From the NCBI GenBank assembly GCA_028577615.1, contig JAJSDU010000016.1, positions 1 to 57,254 on the forward strand: a stretch of 57,254 nt of DNA. The letters run 5' to 3'. Positions 26,736-35,311 of this stretch are shown here, piece by piece. Origin of the DNA: Nitrosomonas sp. Lineage in GTDB: Bacteria > Pseudomonadota > Gammaproteobacteria > Burkholderiales > Nitrosomonadaceae. The notes below the pieces were generated by a model that did no database searches, was not told where the DNA came from, and worked only from the letters and a program-made list of their open reading frames with translations. The translations under genes and the position numbers were made by a program. Position 1 is the stretch's first letter. Each line of letters starts with the position of its first letter.

Positions 26736-27647
26736 TTAATCGTGCAAAACATCGGCTAATGCGGCCTCCAGTTCGGTGTATTTGAACCGGAAACCGGAAT
26801 CAAGTAACGCTTTCGGTATGACGCGTTGACTGCCGGTCAGCAACTGCGCCATTTCTCCGAGCAGCAGATTAAGCGCCCAGGTTGGTACGGTGAGCAAGGA
26901 TTTTCTTTTCAGCAGTCTGGCAAGCGTCTCGGTGAAAATGCTATTGGTTACAGGACTCGGTGCGGTCAGGTTGAATACCCCCGTCAGTGTATTGTTTTCA
27001 AGCAATACCTTGCAGATGGCGACATAATCATCCATATGAACCCATGGCATCCATTGATCGCCGGAACCCAGCTTACAGCCCAGCCCAAGCTTGAACGGTC
27101 GCAGCATCGGCTGCAGGAAGCCGCCGTTTTTGCCGAGCACCAGCCCGGTGCGCAGCAGGCAGACGCGGACGCCCTGCGTTTTTGCTTTTTCAGCGGTTTT
27201 TTCCCAGGCCGCGCATAGCTGATGACCAAAATCATCTTCCGTGGATACCGGCAGAGGGGCTGTTTCATCCAGGATTACGTCTCCCCGGTCGCCATAAATC
27301 CCGATTGCCGAGCCGCTGAGCAGAACCGAAGGCTTTGTTTTTGCGCGTTCAATATATTCGATAACTGTTTGTGTTGTGTTGATACGGCTGTTCATCAACA
27401 CGGTTTTACGGGCATCGCTCCATCTGCTGCCAAAAATCGGCGCTCCGGCGAAATTGAATATCGCGTCGAAATGCGCCTGATCGGTCAAATCTGACATCGA
27501 ATCAATCTGCTGTATTTTTTTACCGAAAATGGATTCGACTTTGTTCGGATACCGGCTGAGAATCGTAACGGAATGGCCATCGGCCAGAAGTGCTGGACTT
27601 AACGACCGGCCAATGAACCCAGTTCCTCCGGTGATTAATATTTTCAT
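26736..27647 (-). CDS. TIGR01777-family epimerase (YfcH/SDR39U1)
   Basis: A 303-residue extended SDR with the N-terminal glycine motif ITGGTGFIGRSL. The family signature blocks are NFAGAPIFGSRWSDARK, SGSAIGIYGDRGD, LRTGLVLGKNGG and PWVHMDDYV. The conserved C-terminal DUF1731 segment includes VPTWALNLLLGEMAQLL. Members are predicted NAD(P)-dependent nucleotide-sugar epimerases, but no reaction has been proven for this subgroup. It is separated from the DUF938 gene by about 190 bases with no clear gene. Length is normal. Confidence 0.9.
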   Translation of the reverse strand: MKILITGGTGFIGRSLSPALLADGHSVTILSRYPNKVESIFGKKIQQIDSMSDLTDQAHFDAIFNFAGAPIFGSRWSDARKTVLMNSRINTTQTVIEYIERAKTKPSVLLSGSAIGIYGDRGDVILDETAPLPVSTEDDFGHQLCAAWEKTAEKAKTQGVRVCLLRTGLVLGKNGGFLQPMLRPFKLGLGCKLGSGDQWMPWVHMDDYVAICKVLLENNTLTGVFNLTAPSPVTNSIFTETLARLLKRKSLLTVPTWALNLLLGEMAQLLTGSQRVIPKALLDSGFRFKYTELEAALADVLHD

Positions 27648-27939
27648 GATCAGCCCTCGTGTGTTGTTGTGTTGAGGATCGGCAAGGCAATGAATATGCT
27701 TTTCTAATTATGGTCTTTACATGCTTGTCAGATTGATTTGTCATTATAATAACATTTTCCATATGATGGTTATTGTTTCATTCGGATGACTCATTCCGGC
27801 ATGCCTGTTTCATTTTGCATGTGCTATCGAAAGTGTAAAACAGGCAGGTAACGGTGAATTCCTGGTGAGATGGCGTGATATTCCAGGTATGTGTTGATTT
27901 TATAGTCCATGCATCATGATGCGCACTTGCCGGCAAAGC
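27648..27939. other. Non-coding stretch upstream of the tRNA pair
   Basis: Nothing coding is convincing here. One perfect 8-base inverted repeat, GCCTGTTT (27803-27810) and AAACAGGC (27838-27845), has a 27-base loop. The left end must contain the promoter of the TIGR01777 epimerase gene (reverse strand), and the right end leads into the tRNA promoter. Confidence 0.4.
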
Positions 27940-27967
27940 TTGACAAAAAACGCAGTATCTCTATAAT
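27940..27967 (+). promoter_or_regulatory. Sigma-70 promoter of the tRNA-Gly/tRNA-Cys unit
   Basis: TTGACA at 27940-27945 and TATAAT at 27962-27967 are both exact consensus hexamers with a 16-base spacer. The tRNA-Gly gene begins about 90 bases downstream, and no protein gene intervenes, so this is very probably its promoter. Confidence 0.85.
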
Positions 27968-28056
27968 TCCAGCCTTGCTACAGAAGCCATGGGCGACCTT
28001 TTTGGATAATCCAGGCGGCATTGACAATGACAATGTTTGTAATCATGTAGCGAAAT

Positions 28057-28131
28057 GCGGGAATAGCTCAGTGGTAGAGCACAACCTTGCCAAGGTTGGG
28101 GTCGCGAGTTCGAGCCTCGTTTCCCGCTCCA
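28057..28131 (+). tRNA. tRNA-Gly (anticodon GCC)
   Basis: The sequence folds as a complete tRNA. The acceptor stem GCGGGAA pairs with TTCCCGC, the D arm contains AGCTCAGTGGTAGAGC, and the anticodon loop in CCTTGCCAAGG gives anticodon GCC. The T arm contains GTTCGAGCC. The CCA end is encoded at 28129-28131. It is transcribed from the consensus promoter at 27940 with tRNA-Cys. Confidence 0.97.
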
Positions 28132-28203
28132 TTCTTTCTAACGAAATGCAGTTAGATATTCAGAATCGCTTTTCTTTGTTTGTGTAATTCAACGAATTGA
28201 AAT

Positions 28204-28277
28204 GGCGGGGTGGCAGAGTGGTTATGCAGCGGCCTGCAAAGCCGTCTACGCCGGTTCGATTCCGACCCCCGCCTCCA
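28204..28277 (+). tRNA. tRNA-Cys (anticodon GCA)
   Basis: The acceptor stem GGCGGGG pairs with CCCCGCC and CCA is encoded at 28275-28277. The anticodon stem-loop CGGCCTGCAAAGCCG gives anticodon GCA. The T loop is TTCGATT, with one C-A mismatch in the T stem. It lies 72 bases after tRNA-Gly and probably shares its transcript. Confidence 0.95.
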
Positions 28278-28398
28278 GGAAATATGCTCACTGCTCTGTT
28301 TTACATTGCAGTAGCTGTATCTGGAGCCGGTTTCATCTTTTTTTCTTTAAAAATTTTCTCCTGATGTCTGAGTAGAAATTTTTGTCTGTATTCGAATC

Positions 28399-29106
28399 AT
28401 GTGGCAGCGTTTTTTTTCAATCACGTCAACTGTTTTTTTTGTATGGATTTTTACTGTCGCTGCATGGGCCGATTCAAAAATCATTCATGTCATTGATTTT
28501 ACCGGACAGAAGCAAGGTAGCGCCGTTGAGTGGCTCAGGAGACAGGGTTTTGAATTTGAACTGGCTGCGCATGAGCTCAATCCGAGATTCGAAAATGATG
28601 CACTGGTTATCAGTACGCATAAAGCACAGGCGGGATTGTTTGCACTCAAATTCGCGGAACAAAACTTTATTCATAACGTCAAGCGCATCGAAATTGTCTG
28701 GGGTGTTAATCAATACCCGGATGGCGCGGATTGGGGCAATGGCATTAACAGTGTGCCGATTGCGGTCATGTTTTCGTTCGGAACGGAGAAATTTTCGAGC
28801 GGCTTGCCGCTTGGTATAAAAGCTGCACCTTATTTTTTGAGTCCGTTCATTGGTTTGAAAGAAGAACAGGATAAAATGTATGTTGGCAAGCTGTGGCGCG
28901 AAAGCGGCCGTTACTTTTGTGTTGCGGCGGGTGATCAATCCGGCAAAACCATTGCGACGGATTTTGAAGTTGATTTGCGTTTCAAGGAAATTTTCAAACG
29001 CGACCAGACTCCGCCTGTTACCGGTTTCGCATTTCAGAAAAACACATCGAATACACGCGGTAGTTCAGAAGCATTTATCAAAAAAATTACCTTTCTGGCG
29101 GATTAA
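28399..29106 (+). CDS. Secreted DUF3047-like protein
   Basis: A 235-residue protein with a signal peptide ending near AAWA (residues 20-24). The mature domain is beta-rich. Its central block RIEIVWGVNQYPDGADW, followed by AVMFSFG, fits the DUF3047 family, whose members are periplasmic proteins of unknown function. The ATG is preceded by a T-rich stretch without a strong ribosome-binding site. It stands alone, 121 bases after the tRNA-Cys gene, and converges with the next gene. Confidence 0.65.
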   Translation: MWQRFFSITSTVFFVWIFTVAAWADSKIIHVIDFTGQKQGSAVEWLRRQGFEFELAAHELNPRFENDALVISTHKAQAGLFALKFAEQNFIHNVKRIEIVWGVNQYPDGADWGNGINSVPIAVMFSFGTEKFSSGLPLGIKAAPYFLSPFIGLKEEQDKMYVGKLWRESGRYFCVAAGDQSGKTIATDFEVDLRFKEIFKRDQTPPVTGFAFQKNTSNTRGSSEAFIKKITFLAD

Positions 29107-29129
29107 CAGGCTGTTAAGCCCGGCAGGAT

Positions 29130-30149
29130 TTAAGGCAAATCCGCCAGTGAATCAAACCATGTTTTCCCATTGAGCAAAGCAGGTATGGCGCAATCGGCAT
29201 GACTGTCCAGACGCAGTGTTTGCAATGACACGTCCGCACCGGTCGCAATGAAGAAATTATGCGCTGTGATGGCGTTGGCGTAGGGTATGCGGTCGTCCCC
29301 GACGCAGTGATATAAACGCATCGGCGAAACGGGCTTCCAGCGATAGACATCATTATTTTCCAGGGCGGCTTTGACTGGGTGAAATGCATCGCTTTCCAGT
29401 ACGGCAAGGAAGTCAGTCGTTACCAGATCGCGCGACAGAGACGGCAATGCGGCATTGATTGTGTCACTGTCATGTTGACCGTCGAATAATGCTAATTCAC
29501 CGGCCAATCCGGCATTCAGCAGGCTGGTCTTGTCATCGCTGAAACCGTAGATTGCATTGTAGGCAATCAACAGATAGGGGAAATAAAACGATCTCGGCAG
29601 CGGGGCGTCGGACAGAAACTGTTGCAGCATTGTTCCGGATAGATCGTATGCGCCGCCCATGGGCGCGGATGCGGTGATGGTGAATTCATCAGCGTGAAAA
29701 GTTTCTATCTCGCGTTGTGCCGCCATAGTGGCGAATCCGCCTTCGGAATAGCCGGCCAGAAAAAGCTGGTTGTTCAGCGGATAATGATTCTCCGCAGCCA
29801 GGGATTGTGCCGCACGAATAAGATCAATCACCGACCAGGCCAGCGTTTTGGCATGCATGAAGGGATGCAGCCCATCGCTTGCGCCGAATCCCAGATAATC
29901 AGGCAGCAGCGTCAGATAACCGCTGCTGCCCATCAGAAATAACGCAATGTCTGCGCCTGTTTCAGCCGGATTAACGCTGGGCGCGTGGTTGCGGTGGATA
30001 ACGGTGCCGTGCTGAAAACTCAGCAACGGTGCGCCGGTTTGAATACCGACGGGCACACCAACCACACCGGATGCGGGCGTGATGTTGCCGAAAGCGTCCA
30101 GAGTCTGATAGGTGATGGTGTAGACGGCGACATCGAATCGCATGTTCAC
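29130..30149 (-). CDS. Secretory-lipase-type alpha/beta hydrolase, C-terminal catalytic part of a frameshifted gene
   Basis: A 339-residue alpha/beta hydrolase domain. It has the strand LSFQHGTV, LLPDYLGFGASDG, the nucleophile elbow AGYSEGG, and a likely Asp/His pair in CVGDDRIPY and DSHADC. Such domains are usually secreted, but this piece has no signal peptide and begins mid-domain. The frame just upstream reads PFAILAGVN before MRFDV, the usual continuation, while the signal-peptide half ends in the neighbouring frame. One indel in the ACCCC run near 30168-30172 would join them. It could instead be a translationally coupled second gene (ATGA overlap). Confidence 0.75.
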   Translation of the reverse strand: MNMRFDVAVYTITYQTLDAFGNITPASGVVGVPVGIQTGAPLLSFQHGTVIHRNHAPSVNPAETGADIALFLMGSSGYLTLLPDYLGFGASDGLHPFMHAKTLAWSVIDLIRAAQSLAAENHYPLNNQLFLAGYSEGGFATMAAQREIETFHADEFTITASAPMGGAYDLSGTMLQQFLSDAPLPRSFYFPYLLIAYNAIYGFSDDKTSLLNAGLAGELALFDGQHDSDTINAALPSLSRDLVTTDFLAVLESDAFHPVKAALENNDVYRWKPVSPMRLYHCVGDDRIPYANAITAHNFFIATGADVSLQTLRLDSHADCAIPALLNGKTWFDSLADLP

Positions 30150-30652
30150 TCCGGCCAGAATCGCGAAGGGGTAACTGCTGCGGATTTGTCCAACAGACCG
30201 GGTTTCCTTGTGCGCAACGGAGAGAATTGTTCCACGACCATCCGCGCCAAATGCGCCGGTTGTGCATCAGTGAGCCGAAAATGTCCATTGCCGTCAGAAT
30301 TCATCGTCGCGCTATACAATTCACCCCGATAGCTCACCAGCGGCATATGGACATTGAAGTCATTGCCGGCGCTGGCCGGCATGTTCTGCTGATCAACGCT
30401 TTCCCGCCCGGTAGCCGTCAGCAGTTGAAATGCCTGCGTATTTCCGGCTTCCGCTTTCAATACTGCAGTATACGTCTGGTTCTGATAGTTGATCCAGGGA
30501 ATATGGAGTTCGAACGATTCCGTGAGCAGCGCAACAGGCCATCCCGGTAGGGGCATGCAGACCAGAAGCAGGAGCAGGGTTTTTGAAAGAATGCTGTGCA
30601 GTTTTTTGATTGGCATCGGATAATTTACGATTAAAAGATGATTATTCAACAT
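30146..30652 (-). pseudogene. N-terminal, signal-peptide half of the frameshifted hydrolase
   Basis: A 168-residue frame with a signal sequence (MPIKKLHSILSKTLLLLLV, probably from 30616). A beta-rich region with two similar units follows (INYQNQTYTAVLKAE and VSYRGELYSATMNSDG). The frame ends with SAAVTPSRFWPE and a stop overlapping the ATG of the next piece. In a neighbouring frame the same bases read TP-FAILAGVN, continuing smoothly into the catalytic domain. I read this as the front half of one secreted hydrolase of about 500 residues. Whether the shift is real or a sequencing error cannot be told from one sequence. Confidence 0.6.
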
Positions 30653-30754
30653 ATTGTCGCATAAATGATATACCGGTTCCGGCCATTTCGCGATTTGCGC
30701 GCTGCGCGACAGAAAGGGTTGAACAGTGCAGCTTAACCGCCGATCTGATCTTGA

Positions 30755-31516
30755 TCAGGATTGTTCGTCACGCCGTTCGTGCAACGGAGCTTCGTGTAAT
30801 CGCTTTTCCATGGCGGTGAGTATGCCACGCAGAATATTGATCTCTTCTTTTTCGAGCCGGGCGCGTGAAAACAGCCGGCGTATGCGCTGCATCAGTTTTC
30901 CGGGTTGTTGCGGATTAAGAAACGCTGTTTTGATCATGACTGTTTCGAGGTGTTGATGAAACAGCTCAATTTCATCCAGCGTGGCGGGTAAATCCGGTAT
31001 TTTAACGGGTGGCATGGTGTCGGACATGGCCATGCGCAATTCGTAGGCCATGACCTGTACGGCGCTGGCCAGGTTCAGGGAAGGATAATCCGGGTTGGCT
31101 GGAATGGCTATCTGCAACTGACATTTGCTGACTTCAGCCGAAGTCAGTCCTGCCGTTTCAGCGCCAAATACAAGCGCCACCGGATGTTGTCGGGCGTGTT
31201 CGAGCAGTATTCCGGCGCCGCTTCGTGCGTCATACAGATCATGCGCAAGCTTGCGGGAGCGGGATGTCAGCGCCGCGGCAAGTACCGTATCACGTAATGC
31301 TTCATCCAGACTGCCGCAGACCCTGGCCTGCTCGAGCAGATCCCTGGCGCTGACGGCGCGTATATGGGCGTCTTTGTCCGGAAAAGACTTGGGGTTGATC
31401 AGATACAACGCGGTAAGGCCCATTGTTTTCATTGCGCGTGCGGCTGCGCCGATATTACCGGCATGACTGGTGTGGCTGAGCACAATACGGATATTGTTTA
31501 ATGGCGATGGCATCAT
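30755..31516 (-). CDS. trmJ: tRNA (cytidine/uridine-2'-O-)-methyltransferase TrmJ
   Basis: A 253-residue SPOUT-family methyltransferase. The three trefoil-knot motifs are present in order: SHAGNIGAAARAMKTMG, ALVFGAETAGLTSAEV and IPANPDYPSLNLASAVQV. The C-terminal helical extension (ELFHQHLETVMIKTAFL, RLFSRARLEKEEINILRG) is typical of TrmJ, which methylates position 32 of tRNA. The ATG pair at 31516/31513 leaves the exact start ambiguous by one codon. It is a single gene with its promoter in the AT-rich stretch to its right. Confidence 0.93.
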   Translation of the reverse strand: MMPSPLNNIRIVLSHTSHAGNIGAAARAMKTMGLTALYLINPKSFPDKDAHIRAVSARDLLEQARVCGSLDEALRDTVLAAALTSRSRKLAHDLYDARSGAGILLEHARQHPVALVFGAETAGLTSAEVSKCQLQIAIPANPDYPSLNLASAVQVMAYELRMAMSDTMPPVKIPDLPATLDEIELFHQHLETVMIKTAFLNPQQPGKLMQRIRRLFSRARLEKEEINILRGILTAMEKRLHEAPLHERRDEQS

Positions 31517-31856
31517 ACAGTAATGGATCAGAGGGCAGAAAGCTGCAACAACAGAATTCTACGCATATGAGGTTAGAAATACCATGAACGTTTATTCCGC
31601 TGGATAAACTTAAAATGCGAAATCCTGCGCGGCGTAAGCATTGTATTTTAGCTGTTGTTACAAAAAATCAGCATTTTTCATTATCTTTCCAGAAACTTAT
31701 AAAGTAAATACTCATTTGTGTTTGCTAATTATTTGTAATTTATAATTAAAGATGATATAACCCGAGTTGTCGACAGGGGTTAAAAAAACAAGTGTCTTTT
31801 ATACGACAATCTGAGCGCTAATACCTCTGTTATGTCTGTGTAAATTTTGTGCTGGG
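31517..31856. other. AT-rich divergent promoter region between trmJ and the M14 gene
   Basis: About 340 bases with no plausible coding frame and lower GC than the neighbours. It must hold the trmJ promoter (leftward) and the promoter of the deacylase-like gene (rightward). I see no clear -35/-10 pair, repeat or hairpin worth naming. Confidence 0.4.
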
Positions 31857-31865
31857 GTGGTCATT

Positions 31866-33071
31866 ATGCTGAAGATAATTGCTGGCCTGTTATTGTTATG
31901 GACCCCGTACTGCGGATTTTCTCACCCGGTGCATGACGTGATTCAATACGCGCCTGCGGATGTCAGCAGCAATTCCGGTGGCATTGTCGTGCAAGCGGGA
32001 GCGGATATCGCTCACAACAGCCTGAGAGCCGATGCCGCAACACTGCCGCAACAGACATTTGCGCTGCTTTCAAATGAAGTTCCTCCAGCACAAGCTGTGC
32101 GGCTTGCCTGGCAGCCGCAACAGTCACTGGATGGTCTGCATCTGCCGACGCCGGTGCTGGTAGTCAATGGCGCAAGAACCGGCCCGGTGTTGTGTTTGAC
32201 CGCAGCAATCCATGGTGATGAATTAAACGGAATTGAAATCGTCCGCCGCATTCTGCATGATCTCGATCCCGATCAGTTATCCGGCACGGTTATTGGGGTG
32301 CCGATTGTCAATCTGCAGGGCTTTCATCGTACATCGCGTTATTTGACCGATCGCCGGGATTTGAACCGCTATTTTCCGGGAAATCCTTACGGTAGTTCGG
32401 CGGCGCGCATCGCCTATTCTTTTTTTTATGAAGTCATCAGTCACTGCCATTTTCTCGTCGATCTGCATACCGGTTCCGCCTATCGAACCAATCTGCCGCA
32501 GATCAGGGGGAATTTAAATATTCCCGAAGTGGCGGCTTTTGCGCATTTATTCGGCATTCCTGTCATTCTGCACAGTGAGGGAACGGAGGGTATGCTGCGT
32601 TATGCGGCGGTTAATGCTGGCATTCCTGCTGTCACGCTGGAAGCGGGGAAGTCACAGACGCTTCAGGAATCCGCCGTTCGTTATGGCGTCAGGAGCATCC
32701 AGACGATGTTGAATAAACTGGGTATGGTGGGTAATGATAACGATCCGGTTTTGCTGGAATCCGTTTTTTACCAGTCCGCCTGGATCCGTGTGGATCATGG
32801 CGGTATCCTGTTCAGCCACGTTCAACTCGGCGAGAAAATAGCCAAAAACAGCATTCTTGGCGTTGTGACCGATCCTATCACGAACATGCGCAGCGAGATT
32901 ATTTCGCCTTATGACGGACAGGTTATTGGCATGGCGGTCGATCAGGTCGTTATGCCTGGTTTTGCCGGTTTTCATATCGGCGTTCAGCATGCTGAGGAAC
33001 AACGCCCGGCTGTCCATGCCGTTTCCGCTCATAAACAGACTCACCCGATCCAGATGCCGGTATCGGAATAG
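31866..33071 (+). CDS. Secreted M14-like deacylase (succinylglutamate desuccinylase/aspartoacylase family)
   Basis: A 401-residue protein with a signal peptide (MLKIIAGLLLLWTPYCGFSHP). The zinc site is His116 and Glu119 in AAIHGDELNG, and His201 in DLHTGS. Arginine-rich DRRDLNRYFPG and the C-terminal beta domain (IISPYDGQVIGMAVDQVV) match the AstE/AspA superfamily. Cytoplasmic AstE acts in arginine degradation, but this one is exported, so its substrate is probably an extracellular or cell-wall amide and is unknown. I use the ATG at 31866 because GGGGTGG is well placed before it; a GTG three codons earlier is also possible. Confidence 0.85.
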   Translation: MLKIIAGLLLLWTPYCGFSHPVHDVIQYAPADVSSNSGGIVVQAGADIAHNSLRADAATLPQQTFALLSNEVPPAQAVRLAWQPQQSLDGLHLPTPVLVVNGARTGPVLCLTAAIHGDELNGIEIVRRILHDLDPDQLSGTVIGVPIVNLQGFHRTSRYLTDRRDLNRYFPGNPYGSSAARIAYSFFYEVISHCHFLVDLHTGSAYRTNLPQIRGNLNIPEVAAFAHLFGIPVILHSEGTEGMLRYAAVNAGIPAVTLEAGKSQTLQESAVRYGVRSIQTMLNKLGMVGNDNDPVLLESVFYQSAWIRVDHGGILFSHVQLGEKIAKNSILGVVTDPITNMRSEIISPYDGQVIGMAVDQVVMPGFAGFHIGVQHAEEQRPAVHAVSAHKQTHPIQMPVSE

Positions 33072-33101
33072 CTGCGATCCTTTCCGGGGCTATTCGGGGT
33101 T

Positions 33102-33836
33102 TTAGAACTTGTATCCGCGATGGAGCGCGACGATTCCCGCGGTCAGATTAAAGTATTCAACCTGTTCAAATCCGACTTCCCGCATCATTTCCTTGAGTTC
33201 TTCCTGAGAAGGGTGCATGCGGATGGATTCCGCCAGATAACGGTAACTCTCCGCGTCGTTGGCGATTATTTTGCCCATGAACGGTAAAATCCTGAAGGAG
33301 TAGGCATCGTATACAGGCCGCAATGGTTCCCAGACTTTGGAAAACTCCAGCACGATAACTGTGCCGCCCGGTTTGATCACTCGCAGCATTTCCTTAAGCG
33401 CGGCTGCTTTATGCGTCATGTTGCGCAGACCGAACGCGACACTGACGCAATTGAAGTAATTGTCCGGAAAAGGCAGTTTCTCCGCATCGCATTGCGCGGC
33501 TGGCGCAGGTGTGCCTTCATCGATCAGCCGGTCGCGTCCGATTGACAGCATGGAGTTGTTAATATCCGTCAGCCATACTTCCCCGCTTGGACCGACCTGT
33601 TTTAAAAAAAGTGCGCTCAGATCGCCCGTGCCGCCGGCGATGTCGAGGACTTTATCTCCCGGCTTGACACCACTGACATCGATGGCAAAGCGTTTCCATA
33701 TCCGGTGTAAACCGGCGGACATCAAGTCATTCATCAGATTGTAGCGTTCGGCGACCGAGTGAAAAACGTCGGCAACCTTACCTGCTTTTTCTTCTTCGGC
33801 TATCGTCTTGAAACCGAAATGCGTAGTTCTGGTCAT
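33102..33836 (-). CDS. ubiE: Ubiquinone/menaquinone C-methyltransferase UbiE
   Basis: A 244-residue SAM-dependent methyltransferase with all UbiE signatures: [21 protein letters not shown] near residue 25, the SAM loop [29 protein letters not shown], and [14 protein letters not shown]. The C-terminus [14 protein letters not shown] is typical. It methylates the C-2 position of the quinone ring in ubiquinone synthesis. The DUF971 gene lies about 70 bases upstream on the same strand, a common betaproteobacterial arrangement. It converges with the M14 gene. Confidence 0.96.
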   Translation of the reverse strand: MTRTTHFGFKTIAEEEKAGKVADVFHSVAERYNLMNDLMSAGLHRIWKRFAIDVSGVKPGDKVLDIAGGTGDLSALFLKQVGPSGEVWLTDINNSMLSIGRDRLIDEGTPAPAAQCDAEKLPFPDNYFNCVSVAFGLRNMTHKAAALKEMLRVIKPGGTVIVLEFSKVWEPLRPVYDAYSFRILPFMGKIIANDAESYRYLAESIRMHPSQEELKEMMREVGFEQVEYFNLTAGIVALHRGYKF

Positions 33837-33907
33837 AGTTTCTTAAAGAGTGTTAGAATTTCCGGTCAATAGTTTGACGCGTTGAAGCCGCTAAAAGTCA
33901 GCAACAG

Positions 33908-34336
33908 TCAGCAACATGTGTGATCATTTTGACAAGTCTGTGTGCTTGTCGGCAAACCGGAGTCTGATTCCCGGCTGGCATCGGCTTCCGCTAATCGTTG
34001 CAGATAGTTTTGCCACATTTTATCCTGATTGGCCCCATATTTGTAGAGCAAGTCCCACGAATAAATACCTGTGTTGTGCCCGTCGCTGAAATGCGGCTGT
34101 ATCGCATAATGGCCTACCGGTTCGATTTTCAGGATATTGACCAGTTTTTTTCCGGTTTGCAGAATTTCCTGCCCCGTGCCATGGCCGCTAACTTCCGCGG
34201 AAGGCGAGTAAACGCGCAGAAATTCGCAGGGAAAATGGAAAGTTTTTCCATCGGAGAACGTGATATCCAGTATGCGGGATTGTTTGTGCAGCTTGATTTC
34301 TTTCGGAACAGGCGTGTTTTTAGTTAAGCCGGCCAT
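33908..34336 (-). CDS. DUF971 protein (gamma-butyrobetaine hydroxylase-like N-terminal domain)
   Basis: A 142-residue protein of the DUF971/GBBH-like N family. It shows PKEIKLHKQSRILDITFSDG, FPCEFLRVYSPSAEV and IYSWDLLYKYG, the usual order. The C-terminal tail has a Cys pair (HTCC). In longer proteins this fold precedes dioxygenase domains and is proposed to bind iron-sulfur or zinc; alone its role is unknown. The frame opens 21 codons earlier, but MAGLTKNTPVPKEI is the family-like start. It is probably co-transcribed with ubiE. Confidence 0.85.
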   Translation of the reverse strand: MAGLTKNTPVPKEIKLHKQSRILDITFSDGKTFHFPCEFLRVYSPSAEVSGHGTGQEILQTGKKLVNILKIEPVGHYAIQPHFSDGHNTGIYSWDLLYKYGANQDKMWQNYLQRLAEADASRESDSGLPTSTQTCQNDHTCC

Positions 34337-34472
34337 AATTATTAAATGCGAATATGTAAATGGATTATGTATCAGTGGAACAGTACTGCCAAGGGTCAAG
34401 CGTAGTGCATCACGGTGAAGTTTGCAAATTTACGCATAAAATGGCAATAACAACTGGAATGTGAAGAAGAAA

Positions 34473-35183
34473 ATGACGGCAAGAATCATCATCGTGGAAG
34501 ACGAACCGGCTATTCAGCAGATGATTGCGCTCAATATCGTGCAGGCGGGTTATCAACCCGTATGTGCGCGTGACGCCGAAGAAGCGATGATTCAGATCAA
34601 TGAAGCGCTGCCCGATTTGATCCTGCTTGACTGGATGCTGCCGAAAATGAGCGGTATTGAATTTGCGCGCATGTTGCGCAGGGATTCGCGTACGCAACGG
34701 ATACCCATTATCATGCTAACCGCGCGCACGGATGAAAACGATAAAGTGAGTGGTCTCGAAACCGGCGCTGATGATTACGTGACGAAGCCTTTCTCTCCGC
34801 GTGAATTGATCGCGCGAATTAAAGCGGTGCTGCGCAGGCGCGCGCCGGAAGCACTGGATGAAGCGGTGGCCATGGATGGTCTTGTGTTCGACCCTGTCAA
34901 TCATCGCGTAACGGCGGGCAGCGATGAAGTCACGCTCGGCCCGACGGAATACCGCCTGCTGCATTTTCTTATGACGCATGCCGACCGTGTTTATTCCCGC
35001 ACGCAATTGCTCGACCGGGTGTGGGGCGATCATGTTTTTGTGGAAGAGAGAACGGTCGATGTGCATATCCGGCGCTTGCGCAAGGCACTGGAAGCAGTCG
35101 GCAAGGAAGCACTGATCCAGACAGTGCGCGGAGCCGGATATCGTTTTTCCGTTCATTCCGATTCGGCATCGGGTATGTCGTGA
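34473..35183 (+). CDS. phoB: Phosphate regulon response regulator PhoB
   Basis: A 236-residue OmpR-type regulator. The receiver domain has the acidic pair VEDE, phospho-acceptor Asp53 in LLDWMLP, the Thr in MLTAR and the Lys in TKPFSP. The winged-helix domain has [13 protein letters not shown] and [12 protein letters not shown]. Similarity and the adjacent phoR point to phosphate control. I use ATG 34473; an in-frame GTG four codons earlier (34461) is possible. I did not find a convincing Pho box in the short upstream region. phoR follows after about 130 bases. Confidence 0.94.
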   Translation: MTARIIIVEDEPAIQQMIALNIVQAGYQPVCARDAEEAMIQINEALPDLILLDWMLPKMSGIEFARMLRRDSRTQRIPIIMLTARTDENDKVSGLETGADDYVTKPFSPRELIARIKAVLRRRAPEALDEAVAMDGLVFDPVNHRVTAGSDEVTLGPTEYRLLHFLMTHADRVYSRTQLLDRVWGDHVFVEERTVDVHIRRLRKALEAVGKEALIQTVRGAGYRFSVHSDSASGMS

Positions 35184-35311
35184 AAGCGTGTTTTCAGTTA
35201 ATGCGGTTGTTCGGTTATTTGTAGCATTTGTAGATCATTCAGTATTTCAAGGACATTTAAATACGATTTTGCAATAAATCCGGATCTTGCTATCCGGATT
35301 TTTATAAGGTT

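Noticed and set aside
34400-34472. A Pho box before phoB
   Set aside because: No pair of CTGTCAT-like direct repeats with proper spacing is present in the short upstream region.
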